Part shown: one piece after another, positions 49,025-59,390 of the stretch | How the letters are laid out: each line of letters begins with the position of its first letter | Position numbering within the stretch: the first letter of the stretch is position 1 | Made by a program: the position numbers and the translations under genes | From: Crocodylus rhombifer | Taxonomy: Eukaryota > Chordata > Crocodylia > Crocodylidae | Length of the DNA stretch: 64,000 bases | Assembly (NCBI GenBank): GCA_038503035.1 | Contig: JAVSML010025211.1 | Coordinates: 310,001-374,000, forward strand | Reading direction: 5' to 3' | Notes under the pieces: model-generated | What the model was told of the DNA's origin: nothing | Database searches by the model: none | Seen by the model: the letters and a program-made list of their open reading frames with translations, nothing else

Positions 49025-49073
49025 GTTACTCTGAAAGCAAAACAACTGAAGGAGTCTGTTACATATACTCCAG
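49025..49073 (+). CDS. DNAJC1: DNAJC1 49-nt microexon: end of SANT domain 1
   Basis: This very short exon reads VTLKAKQLKESVTYTP plus the first base of a glycine codon. Joined to the previous exon it gives GRSVADVTLKAKQL, the recognition helix of SANT domain 1. The human protein has a closely similar segment (VTTKAKQLKDSV). The acceptor is TTTGAAACAG. The donor is GTTTGT, a weak match to consensus. The exon enters in phase 0 and leaves in phase 1, and the next exon restores the frame exactly, which supports both boundaries. It lies between introns of 14.7 kb and 1.7 kb, so recognition probably depends on exon-definition signals I cannot read here. Confidence 0.93.
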
Positions 49074-50741
49074 GTTTGTATTTGTTTAAAAATAAAATGA
49101 GATTTATAGCTATGCAGAAGCAATGTATAGTTCATTCTGCAACTTTCAGTGTAATCTGTGGAGAGAGAGTTTATGGCCTTCATTGTATGGTCTGTGGAAG
49201 TACTGCGCTACACCCACTCATCTGGTGCAGAGGCTGACAGGCATTCTGCGCAAGTTGTTCCTGTGTAAAGCTGGCTACATAAAGACCATGTCTTCAGTCT
49301 TTCTCTGTGGTAGAGATTCCCAAACTTTTTCTTATTGCTTACCCTTCTCCAGATTTACCAGCTGCCCACGTACTCCTACCAGCATATGGTTTATATTTTA
49401 ACCCCTTAATTGCTTGTTATTATAATGGCAATTAAATCCACTATCACGCTTTTGGAGGAAGTGTTTCAGTATTATTTCTGCAAAGGTTCTCAAAATAGAT
49501 TATAAAAATGCAGGCTGTCATGATTGTAATAGTGAATTCACACTTGTGAGAATGCTCAAAGCAAAATGCACTTATTATTTCTAATGCAGGGCTGGAGGAC
49601 AGAGTTCACTGCACTCCTCAGTAGGGCCCTGGTGCAGAAGGAGCTAAACAAGTCAAGTCATGCACAGGCTTGATTGTGTCTTTTACAACTAGGACAGAGC
49701 ATAGAAGTACAGTGTCTTAGGTTAGTGTAATAAGAAAGCTGGACGCATACTGCACTCAACCAATAAAACATTAGAGTCGTCTAATTTTTCTCAGGATTGT
49801 AAAGTTTTATAATGTTCTAAAAAATTTCCAGTCTTGCTTTTTTGCCACTTCTCCTTCAAAAGATTTGGGGAGGAGGTAATAGAATGAAACTGACCTGCAA
49901 GAGTGCTACACTACCATGGAATACAGGACAAGGGGGACAAGAATACATGTGGAGCAAGGCAGGCAAGATTCACTGTCAGTGGGTGGAGGGAGAATGGGGT
50001 AAATATGAAAGACAAAAATGAGAGAAAAGAAGAAAGTGATCTTCCAAGAAAAAATTAAAGAGAGAAAATGGATAACAATTAGGCAGAGAGATGGATATGA
50101 AACTGATTTGGGTATGGATGGAGGAAAAAAAGGATAACAATGAAACAAAAAAGGGAAGGAAAGATGCATGCAATTTTATTTCATGTGTTCATGACCTTTT
50201 ATTGTATTTCCCTGGGATTTATTCCTTATCTGTGACTTTGAGAAGAACAGATAAAATGAATGTTTTGAGCAGTCATATATGGCTACTCACCATTATGTGA
50301 TTAGTAACTGGAAAAGCCATGAAAATGCATTAGGAATGACAGAAATCATTCCACTTTCTGGGATCCTCATGGACTGTGTCCAGAGGGAGTAACTAGCTTT
50401 GGGTCTTTTTGTGAGAAAAAATTCATTTAAAATATTTTAAAAATCTAAACTGCAGAAAGTTGCCCTTAGTATTTTGAAATGGTCTGGTGGAAGCCATGGC
50501 TCATCACCTCTGCAGTATGCTGTCTTTTTCTATTGCTTGATCTACTAGCCCAGGGAGTGAGGGGTTGTGCCACAACCTGTTCCTTCTGTAGTCGTGTGGC
50601 TTCTGGGTGACTCTTTCCTTTGGTATCTCAGTCATGTGAGCTCTGTCCCATATCTCTCTCAGGTTGTAAATGTTAGTCCCCAACCAATTCCCTTTTCATT
50701 TAATTTTTGGTGATGTTTACATATAATACTGTTCCCAGCAG
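49074..50741. other. DNAJC1: DNAJC1 intron, 1.7 kb
   Basis: Phase 1 intron with GTTTGT donor and GTTCCCAGCAG acceptor. A purine-rich stretch (GGAGGAAAAAAAGG type) lies at 49980-50170. No repeats recognised. Confidence 0.75.
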
Positions 50742-51211
50742 GTATCATTAAGCTCTCTGAACTTAAAACCCTGGCCCAGAATCCCAAAAATGCCACTGTG
50801 AATTTGCCAGACCATATAATCACTCAGCGAGAAAGAGATGATGAGGAAGAAGATAACTATCATGGTGACCCACAACAGGTGGAGGTTCCACCAGATTACA
50901 GGGAGCCCATGACAAGTGAAACCAGACATCGCAAGCGAAAAATGGCTAAAGCACCTGAAATGACTCTAGCAGAGATGAAAGAGGTGGCAGAAGACAAGGG
51001 TAGAGGAAGGCGCCAGAAAGACTTTGATAACATGGAAGAGGATGAAGATAGTGATGATGATAATAATAGGAAAAAAGAGAAAAGTCGCAGCTCAGAAGAA
51101 CTGTGGACTCAAAATCAACAGAAGCTTCTTGAACTGGCCTTACAGCAGTATCCAAAAGGAACATCAGACCGCTGGGATAAGATAGCAAAATGTGTCCCTG
51201 GTAAAAGTAAG
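50742..51211 (+). CDS. DNAJC1: DNAJC1 exon: charged linker and start of SANT domain 2
   Basis: This 470-nt exon completes the split glycine codon and continues [16 protein letters not shown], then [18 protein letters not shown], as in DNAJC1. About 80 residues of charged low-complexity linker follow: an acidic stretch ([12 protein letters not shown]) next to a basic one ([11 protein letters not shown]). Linkers of this kind evolve fast in the family, and this one differs from human far more than the SANT domains do. The last third is SANT domain 2: [20 protein letters not shown], then [16 protein letters not shown], with both core tryptophans present. The exon ends in phase 0 at donor GTAATG. 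If that donor is skipped, the frame runs on 23 codons to a TAG at 51278. The acceptor is a tandem CAGCAG (see findings). Confidence 0.96.
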
Positions 51212-52729
51212 GTAATGTTGCTCTTTTATATGGGATTAGAATACTATTATAACATGGAGAGGGCATTTCCTACTGATTAGCAACTGGCTAAAGGAATTGA
51301 GTCCCTAATGAAGCATAGGATCATTAACCCAGCCTGTTGCTATCTTCCCAGATATGCCCAACTAATTCGGTTATTTCCCTATTAATAATAATAATATTGA
51401 TATAAATATGTCCATCACTTAATTGTATTTATGTTCTGTGTGTTGGAAAGATTAAGGTGAGCTGCCATTTAAAATACCAGTCCTTGCCCCACAATTAAGA
51501 CTTAAAAGGCTAAAAGGAAAATAGCTGTAAGTTTTAAAATAAATTCTCAGGGTCAGATCTGGTGTTAGAAAATCTGTCCTGCAAACCCTCCCTGCCCCAC
51601 CCCACCAATAACATGCTGGATCCAGTACTCACTCTGGCCAGTCCGGAACTATGCCACATGCAGCTCCTGCTCTGGGACATGAGATGCACATGGTGCCCGC
51701 TCAGAGCAGTCTGGGATGTCAGGCTCACTTCAGCTGGTCCGGGATGCACACTGCAGGGTGCTGGATCCAGCATGCAGAGGGAGTCCCAGATTGGCCCCAT
51801 ATGGGGCTGCATGCAGCTTGGGTCCTGTACCAGACTGACCCTGTGCCCAGGTTACACGCTGTGTGTGGTGTACGGCCCAACCTGAGGCCCAGGGGCAGCA
51901 CCAGGGACTGAATGAAGGGGCTCTGTGGGCTGGATCTTTATAATCTCTTTGAAATTGCCTGGTAGAAAAGCTCTGCGCAGAACAAAGGTAGGCATTGTGT
52001 TCATGATCCATGTTTTTTGCCAGGTTCAGAAATAGCCCAGTGGTAGTGGCAATCTAGATGCTGTACAATTGAGTCTCAGTGCATTAAAGCATCAGGGTAC
52101 ATTAATCTCACTGGTGTTATGGTAGGGAAGAATACATGTGAGTGGTTCCAAAACAGTCTTTCTGGCTCAGAAAATCATTTCAGCGCATGGGTTAATGGGC
52201 TTGCTAGATCAAGATGATAGTAAGGGCTTCTCTGGATTTGAAGGCTGCCAGAACAACAGCTTCCATACACAAGCGGATTCTGGAATAGTCATTTGGTATT
52301 TTTTTGAATGTTCAAAAAACCCAGAAATGAACAGGGCATTCGTTTTTAAAACTGCTATTGACAGTATTGTGAAATTTTGCTGATTCTCCATTATCAAGAT
52401 AGAAAGTGTTTGTTAATATAAGGCAAACTTTCCTGTTTTGTCTGGCCTCTAAAGTTGTTCATCTGATAAAGTCATTTATCAGCTATCTTTTGAGAAACCC
52501 AAAGTGAAAGGTTTGGGTTTTTTAACCTATTTTTCATCAAGTATAGATTCATCTTCTCTCCTGCAAGCTCAACACACGGGTAAATATTTTTCTGGGTTTT
52601 TTTCTAAAAGTAAAATATAAATAGCAGCTTTATATAGTGAAGTAGCATGTGTACAGTCAAAACAATATGAGGATTCAAATCACAGTTAATTTTTCAAAGA
52701 TAAATGTTTTCATTTCTTCATTTTTACAG
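51212..52729. other. DNAJC1: DNAJC1 last intron, 1.5 kb
   Basis: Phase 0 intron with donor GTAATG and acceptor TTTTTACAG. The G+C-rich block at about 51546-51955 begins CAGGGTCAGATCTGG and ends GCTGGATCTTTATAATC; these weakly inverted ends suggest an old hAT-type copy, unproven. Confidence 0.7.
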
Positions 52730-52798
52730 GAAGAATGTGTGGCAAGATACAAGTTGCTTGTTGAACTGGTACAAAAGAAAAAAATGGCTAAAAGCTGA
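52730..52798 (+). CDS. DNAJC1: DNAJC1 terminal coding exon: end of SANT domain 2 and stop
   Basis: This exon encodes the last 22 residues, EECVARYKLLVELVQKKKMA then KS, followed by TGA. Joined to the previous exon it gives VPGKSKEECVARYKLLVEL, the final helix of SANT domain 2, and then the basic C-terminal tail characteristic of DNAJC1. The human protein ends almost identically. The acceptor is CATTTTTACAG, and the intron is in phase 0, so the frame is continuous. The whole visible C-terminal portion is 235 residues, about the length expected from APEW to the end of the human protein. No frameshift or premature stop is seen in any of the four exons, so the gene looks intact here. Confidence 0.96.
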   Translation, partial: EECVARYKLLVELVQKKKMAKS

Positions 52799-52960
52799 AT
52801 ATTCTAAGCAGAAGAATTTTACTTCTCCTTTTCCAGAATGAGATTATATTTTAAATCTCAGATGCAGTAATTTGCATTTTTGTACCTCAGTATTTCTATA
52901 CATTATGTGCCTTAGTAAGAGAAAATAACGATAATATTAATAAATCTTCTGTTACGTTGC
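52799..52960 (+). other. DNAJC1: DNAJC1 proximal 3' UTR
   Basis: This A+T-rich sequence follows the DNAJC1 stop codon directly. It has no repeat similarity that I recognise. The right edge is an estimate, placed 15-20 bases after the poly(A) signal. Longer 3' UTR forms that use later signals cannot be excluded. Confidence 0.7.
52939..52944 (+). terminator. DNAJC1: Canonical poly(A) signal AATAAA for DNAJC1
   Basis: AATAAA lies about 140 bases after the DNAJC1 stop codon. It is followed about 45-60 bases later by T- and GT-rich sequence (TGTATTTTTTGTATTGG), a typical downstream element. It is the first canonical signal after the stop codon. Use of this site is inferred. Confidence 0.72.
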
Positions 52961-53132
52961 TTAACATTTTCTGTGTTAAAAAGAATCAAAATGTATTTTT
53001 TGTATTGGAGAGCTGTCTAAACAGACATCTTATTGTATATAGTCTAGGAGGATAGGTTTTTAGAACACACAGATAATTTATTGAATGCAAGAATTGATGA
53101 CTTCAGTGTGAATGAATATGCAAAATCTAAAG

Positions 53133-53359
53133 TTGGAGTGGCCAACATGTGGCACAGGTGGCTTGGGAAGTTCCTGTATGACATGACAAATCAGGGAGGG
53201 GTCAGGCAGCACAACAGCAGGTATGCCAAGGATCAAAAAACAGAGTAGCAGATTGCACAGGGAGCAGACAACAGTGCAGGAAGGGGATCAGAATGGCATG
53301 TGGCGGGGTGTGTAGGGCTTAACTTGTGGCATGCTTGCCAGAAGATTGGCCTCCACTGA
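53133..53359. mobile_element. hAT-type element with near-perfect target duplication
   Basis: Left end TTGGAGTGGCCAACATGTGG; right end (reverse complement) CAGTGGAGGCCAATC. Flanking 8-mers ATCTAAAG and ATATAAAG match at 7 of 8. The interior resembles the 36228 copy (GTGGCATG, GGGAGCAGA, GGATCAGA). Non-coding. It lies just beyond the DNAJC1 3' end. Confidence 0.88.
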
Positions 53360-53376
53360 TATAAAGGATTTGAGGC

Positions 53377-53678
53377 TGGAGTGTCAAACTATGCTCTGCC
53401 CTGAATCCAGATCCTGACCATGAGGAGCCTTGCAGGCTAGATCCAGAACTAACAGCAGTGGTGAGGCAAGTGACGGTACAGAGGTTGGTTAATGTAGCTG
53501 TCATTTGCCTTCCCATCCCCACTGCTGGAGACATCCATCTCCAGTGGGACTCCACAGGAGGGAATTTGGGTGTAGGCTCCATCCCCAAATTCATGGGCCC
53601 TCTGAGAGCTCCATAGGCTAAGTGAAACAGCTCTGCAGGTTGGATCCAGCCAGTGGGCCATATGCTTGACAGCTCTGG
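53377..53678. mobile_element. Probable hAT-type element
   Basis: Left end CTGGAGTGTCAAACTATG; right end (reverse complement) CCAGAGCTGTCAAGCATATG. This is an 18-bp imperfect inverted repeat. No convincing target duplication was seen at these edges. Confidence 0.6.
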
Positions 53679-54905
53679 TACAAGGCATGCCTTAAAGGAG
53701 GCTAACATTTGAAAACTTTTATGAGAAAATTTAAGCAAACCTGAGATTGTTGAGATCTATTTTTTTAAATTCTGGGGTTTTGTTATTTTCCAAACAGTTC
53801 ATTATACATACGCAGTATATACATGCATCTGTATTTTCTAGGTAAGTAAAACATGTACACATATACAAATATATGACCACATACTTTAAATTAAATTTGT
53901 TGTCTTTTAGGCCACTGGGTATTCTTATGCCCTCAGTCTTCACATGCATTTATGTGTTGCCAGCCTGCTGTCTGCCCTGTATTTGCTTTTTCATTGTATC
54001 TGAAAGGATAACATAGGGTTATATCAAGTAATAGTCTTATTTAGTCATAGTCTCACCTGTTCTAAATTAAAATGTTCTTAAATGAAGAAATACTTGAGAG
54101 TATACAATTGTATTTGATATATCTTTGTATTTGGAACTACAGAATTCGATTTAAAATTTAGATGATTTTCCCCTCCAGTATTTTAATATTTATGCCATAT
54201 TTTCATTTTCTTACACTTTTATATTTTTGCTACCTTGTTTTTACCTTTGAGCATTGAACAAACAGCATTTAGGTATGGTTCATCGTTTGTTTTGAAGTGT
54301 TTTTGAAAAGCGATGGAAACTATAAGAGAGATTATAATGGTTAGATGTCAGAAGGACTTTCAAAATTATGTCAGTACTTTGGAGAGAGTATTTATTCATC
54401 TGTGAGAGCTATCACAGCTTCCAGAATTATTCAACATTCAGTTGCAAAATAACATATGATATTCTGATATGCTTTTGAGGCTTGGTTTTTATTTTTCAGT
54501 GAACAAGAGGCACCTGCAGATCCAAACTGAATCAATTATATTTGTTGACCTACAAGATTACAGCTAGTCAAACTTCAACAGAATTATTTTCTGCCAGAAA
54601 AAGTATAACTATTAGAATTTTAGTCTTGCAGGTGAGAGGTAAAAAGGTTATTTTAGTTGTATGAAAGTATTCTGTTTCAGCATTTTGAAAATGGAACGTT
54701 TTCAGTTGTTTTGTTAATTTTAGATTAGTTTTTAAGTCTCAAAATTAAAATGAAATATTAATTTTATTGAACAAAATGTTCTGATTGAGCCATAATGATT
54801 TTTTTTTTTAATTTTATTTCACAGTAAATTTCAGAGATTTACTTTCTGTTCCACTTTGGAGCAGAAAAAATTTCACAAGGACCTCAGTCTACAAGTTAAT
54901 AACAG
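53679..54905. other. A+T-rich intergenic sequence
   Basis: Nothing recognised. A convergent neighbour (MLLT10 is the expected one from synteny in mammals) is not visible here. Confidence 0.55.
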
Positions 54906-55090
54906 GGGGTGCCTATATACATGTGAGGCGCCTGCTCCGACCCCTTGTAATTAGAGCATGTTGGAGTAGACTTGCTTAATCTAATTAGAATTCTCCAGGA
55001 GCCTTGCTGTCGCATGTACTCAGTGTCCCTATGTTTTAAAATGGCAACAGGGAGCTTTAAAGGCTTCTGACTTTGAGGATCAGTCCTACA
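54906..55090. mobile_element. Diverged copy of the TA-flanked MITE at 38470
   Basis: Shares GTTGGAGTAGACTTG, then CATGTACTCAGTGTCCCT and AAAATGGCAACAGGGA, with the 38470 copy in the same order. The left end GGGGGTGCCTATATACATGT retains the terminus. The right end is eroded. Confidence 0.65.
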
Positions 55091-55440
55091 AATCTCCTGT
55101 GAAACAAAAACTGCAGTTCTCCTGTGAGCACTTGTCCCCATGGCCATCCTTACAGTGGGTACACATGCACTTCACACTCAGAAATGTTTCACTTTAGCAG
55201 TGCCTGTTGAGTATGTTATAGTTCCACCACTCCTTGTTCCCTGTGCCAAGTGGATTAAGAGTAATACTTACTTCCTGGTTCTTGTTCCTATCAGACACCA
55301 AGGCTACAGGCATCACTCTGCTGATTTGTGTGTGCAGCCCTACTCAAGCCCTTCCTTCAAAGGGAAGAAAAAAAGCATATTAGTTTCTAGTAGTTTTTCT
55401 CGTTTGAAGTTTGCACCTCTTCAGGCCCTGTAATTTTTAC
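55091..55440. other. Intergenic sequence before the DIRS-like element
   Basis: Unassigned. It may already belong to the non-coding end of the DIRS-like element. Confidence 0.45.
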
Positions 55441-56060
55441 TGCAGCGCAGGTAGTACTGTATTTGGGGTTGTCTTCCCGTTGTTGGCTGTCTCTTATATC
55501 TTCTCTTCTAGAGTAGGGAATTTATGTTATTGCTTAAAGTGTCATTATGGTTTCTTCCCAGTCCATGGAGTTTAAGCTATGCATGTCTTGCAGTAGTGCT
55601 ATGCTTGCATTGACTGGACACATCAGATGCCTGCATGGATTAGGTTTCCCATGTTTCTGGGAAATGCACCACTTGTTAGGTTTCTTACATCCATGACACA
55701 CAGACCACAAAGCTTGCCTTCAAGCAAAGGACCAGAGACTCAAGGTGGGTTCTGTGCATCCTCTGGCACTGGCTTTTCAGAGGGCTTCCATCTCCTCAGC
55801 TACATGGAGACCAGCAGTAGGTTGCAGCCCTAAGACTGGCTCCTAAAGGAGGTCCCATATCCAGGTCTCAAGGAAGCAAGCTTCTCCACTGCCTTATCCA
55901 CCCTAGTCCAAGACTTTACTGTGCCTTCCCCACCCCCACCTCTACATATACTGTTAAAGCTTGCAATGCCCCCTAGCAACAAGGCTCTGGTATTGTCTCC
56001 CAGCTCCAGCAGTAGACCTCATACCACTACTAAGAAAGCGAGAGATAAGGCAGCCTAAAT

Positions 56061-56359
56061 CAAGGGTTGGCAATCTACAGCCAACAGAGCCATTTTACTC
56101 GGCCTGCAAAGAGAGGGAGGAGACGGCTTTCTTTAGTATTTGCATGATTGGGTGGGCTTCTGCAGGCTTCTGCAGTGATGGGGGGGGTTTGCTTGGGCAG
56201 TAAGGAGAAGCAGGGACAGCATAGGGAGGGGAGAGTGGTGGTGGAGGCTGTGCAGTTCCAGGTTTCGTGGCAGCAGCATGGGCTGGTCTGGAAGCAGTCT
56301 GCTCATATAGCTGAGCCCCACTGAAGCAGCCCACTGTTGCAAAATGTTGCTGACACCTG
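56061..56359. mobile_element. Probable hAT-type element inside the DIRS-like remnant
   Basis: Left end CAAGGGTTGGCAATC; right end (reverse complement) CAGGTGTCAGCAACATTTTG. The 8-bp flanks (GCCTAAAT and CTGTAGAT) agree only at half the positions. G+C-rich, non-coding interior. Confidence 0.6.
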
Positions 56360-58184
56360 CTGTAGATGATCCTTCATATCTCTTCAGCAGAGCAGTGTGT
56401 TTCCAGTGTCTGGTGCTGAAAAGCCCAGTCTCTACTGCATCTGGGTGGAATATGGTTCAGTTCCATTCCCCATCATTGTCATCTCCTTAGCAACCTGCTT
56501 TGTCAGTCATAACACAGAGTACCTTTGCACTGCACTTGGAACTGATGCCTTTGATCCTGTCTGATCCTTGGAAATTTTTGTCCAGGAGCACTCTGCCTTT
56601 GTATTCAAATCCATCCATGGTTCCAGTGGATGTTGGCCTTGCCTCCAGTTACTTAGCACTACCAGCAGAGGCTCTGTCCATTTTAAACAGTGCAGCACAG
56701 CACCATCTGCTGCTTCAGCTTAAAGGCCTCAGCCACTTCTTGACTCGAGTCCTGACCTGCCATGGTGCCCTGGCAAACCTTGCGGTTCCTGGCTCAGTGG
56801 TCTCAGGTTTCCTACCTAGTCTTTCTGATACAGCCTGACAGGCTTTGGGGTTTTAGGCTACCCTTTAGGTTGGGAGTAGGTTTGGTTTATCCAGCATCGT
56901 GTTTATTGGCTTCAGTATACAAAAGTCCTCTGCCTAGCATGGCCTCCCCTGGATCAAAATAATTTTTTGGGTCTATGTTTGATACTGGCTGATCTAATCC
57001 ATCCCTGTCTTATTCCTCAACTGAGACTTGTCCCTGCCTTAAAAACACCAAATCAGTACTTTAAGAGCCCACCAGAACCTGATGCTCTGTGTGGTTCAGA
57101 TCCTTCACATTTATTTTTAGGTAAGCTTTTATGCAGCCTAACTACATCTTACAGCTCTCCATCCCAACAAAGGTAGCTCAGCCGGATCCATTAACGGTCT
57201 GGCAGACAGTGGCTGCTTATCTGTCAACTGTTAGAAGTGCAGACATGAAGTATCAAGGTCCTCCGAAAGGTACAACCTATTTTTCACACTCTTTCCATGT
57301 AGTCCTCTTTGCCCATCTCTACTGGCAATGAGAAGGGGGAGTAGTTCAGTTCAAGCCAAAATGCTTGAATGTGTTCAGAAAAGGAGTTATATTATTTTGC
57401 TAGTCTTTAGTTCAGCAAACTGTCACTATATCCTTGATGGGTACAAGTTGCATTTACATGAGTGTATTGCTAATGTCTGTGGAATCCTACCATTGTAGTA
57501 GGAAAAAAGCACTATGACCCCATATTTGTAGAGGGGCAAGAGGTAGCACAGACTTTCTTGCAAGCAATCCTATGTGATGCTAATATTGCCTTGTGAGCTA
57601 TGGCTCTGGCAGTTGAGGCAATTGCTAAGTATCCTCTTGTCTGCACAGGTCAGGTTTTTCCAAAGGAGGGCCAAAATATTAAGGACTTCCTGTTTTGTGG
57701 CACAGGGTTTAGCATGAGAAATGATGAAGCACTTCAAAAACTGAAGGACTCCAAGGGTATCTGCATGCCCTGGGAGCTTGTGCACACAGTTCTAAGAGGG
57801 AACTGAAGTTATCAGCCCTGTTCCTCTCATAGGCATGCTCAACATTCATTCTCTGCTGCTGCTGCTCCTTTGGCATGTCACTCTGAGGAACTGCCCAGAA
57901 GAGAGTCAGTGGTTCCATAAGCAGAAATAGTCTTCAGTGGCACCTGCTGCCTAACAGCACTTACAGCAAGCGAGAGATGCCTGTAGTCTAGTCTTGTTCT
58001 CCTGTTTCTTCCTTTTGATGACTGGCTCTATGTTCCAGGCACAGGCCCATGGAGGAGGTAGACCTCTCTATCAGTGTATTAGAGCTTGGTGCATTAAGTT
58101 GAGTTTGCCAAGCCTACATCCACCTTTGGTGGCATCATGTACAAAACATACTGCTTTACATCAATGAACAGTACAGAACATGCT

Positions 58185-59046
58185 TGTGACAGGAGTATCT
58201 CTACTGGAGCCTTTCTATTGGGGGCTCTGCCCTCCTGTTATGGGCCAACTGCCTGCTTACTTTCCTGCCATGCCTTAATCTTAATTGATTAATTGACTGA
58301 TGTAATTAGCGGGGAGGCTGCCCAGTTTAGCACCCCCTGGCACTGGGGTGCATATCTGCAGCTCCTCTTCCACCCCTATGCTGCAGCCCAAGTCTCACAG
58401 ATGGTACCGACAGTTTTTGACCTGAGCCCTGTTGTGGCTTGGCCCTCTCCATTACCTCCTTGGGGCTTCTTATTGCCCCCCACCCTAATTCTGGGGCTTC
58501 TCACTCCTCGCGGCCCTCCAGGCTCCTCATGGCCCCCCCTTGTTCTGGGGCTGGGGCCGATGCACACCAAATGCTGTGCCCTCTCTGGCGCCAGGGTCTC
58601 CACGCTACTGTGGAGTCCCTATGAGGCCTCCTCCAACCCCTAATAGCCTCACCCAGTCCTCCAGTTAAAACAGCAAACACAAAAACACAGAGCCCCTGGC
58701 CTATAACATAAAAAGCTAGACCATCTGGCCAAACAACATTCAGTCCCTACCAGGAAAACACTCCAACCCCAGCAGTGACCAAGGGATGCTCACACAGTCA
58801 GAATTCTCCCCTCTGGCTGTACTAGCCAAGCTCCTCCTCCCTCCGTTGCCAGAGGGGAACTGGCCTCCTACCTGGGCTTATATGGGCCAGGCCCTGCCCC
58901 TTCCTTTCAGCTGGCCCTCCGGTTGCCCTAGCAACCAGCCCCTGACTCTGGCTGCCCTGGTGACTGGCAGCTGAGCTCCCTCTTCTTGCCGCTAGGGGTC
59001 TCTCCCGAGCTGTTCTTCCGCTCTCAGGAGCAGGGCACCTGTGACA
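58185..59046. mobile_element. Solo LTR (862 bp) inserted in the DIRS-like RNase H region
   Basis: Begins TGTGACAGGAG and ends CACCTGTGACA, giving TG...CA ends and an imperfect inverted repeat (TGTGACAGGAG against TGTCACAGGTG). The identical 5-mer ATGCT flanks it (58180-58184 and 59047-59051). DIRS-like RNase H similarity stops at the left edge and resumes at the right edge, which independently marks the insertion. No internal retroviral genes are present, as expected after LTR-LTR recombination. A TATATG word near 58880 could be a promoter element. The family and orientation are not decided. Confidence 0.82.
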
Positions 59047-59390
59047 ATGCTCCAGCCTCTCTGTGGAGAAGTTGTCTCCCTGTAGCACTTATGCATCAGG
59101 TATACTTGTCCATAGTGGACATCTCAGATCTCCTGAATACCAAGGCAGATAAATCTCCCTGTGTCACATGTGGAAGATTAAGGCCTCAGCTCACCTTGAA
59201 GTGGGGGGGGGCGGTCAAAGACAGATTTGTACAATCAGAAAGTGCCATTCCTTCAGTTGCAGCAGATGCCCATGGTATAGGTTCTGTGCCCAATTCTTAT
59301 CCCATACTAGGAATCCTTTCATATGCCTTCAGGCCCACCCCTCATAGAGCCATGGCAACACTGCTGCTGCTCATCCTACCCTGAAATTTC

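Larger units (their letters stand above)
55441..59390 (+). mobile_element. DIRS-like retrotransposon remnant (gag and RNase H), nested with other elements
   Basis: At about 55570 the + strand reads KLCMSCSSAMLALTGHIRCL, then HGLG. The CxxC...GHxxCLxCLG arrangement is seen in DIRS-like gag proteins of reptiles. At about 57660-57770 it reads KDFLFCGTGFSMRNDEALQK then LKDSK, matching a conserved gag segment ending in xDExLxKLKDSK. At 58044 SISVLELGAL fits the INVLELRAI block of DIRS RNase H. After an LTR insertion come SLLWRSCLP-like sequence, VDISDLLNTKADKSPC (family: VPGLLNTEADRLSR) and GILSYAFRPTPHRAMATLLL (family: LLYAFPPLPLI). The reverse transcriptase between gag and RNase H is missing. 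Numerous stops make it inactive. The outer edges are estimates. Confidence 0.75.

Noticed and set aside
51212..51280. Alternative DNAJC1 ending by reading through the donor at 51212
   Set aside because: The extension of 23 codons would truncate SANT domain 2, and the proper next exon matches the family exactly. Treated as intron.
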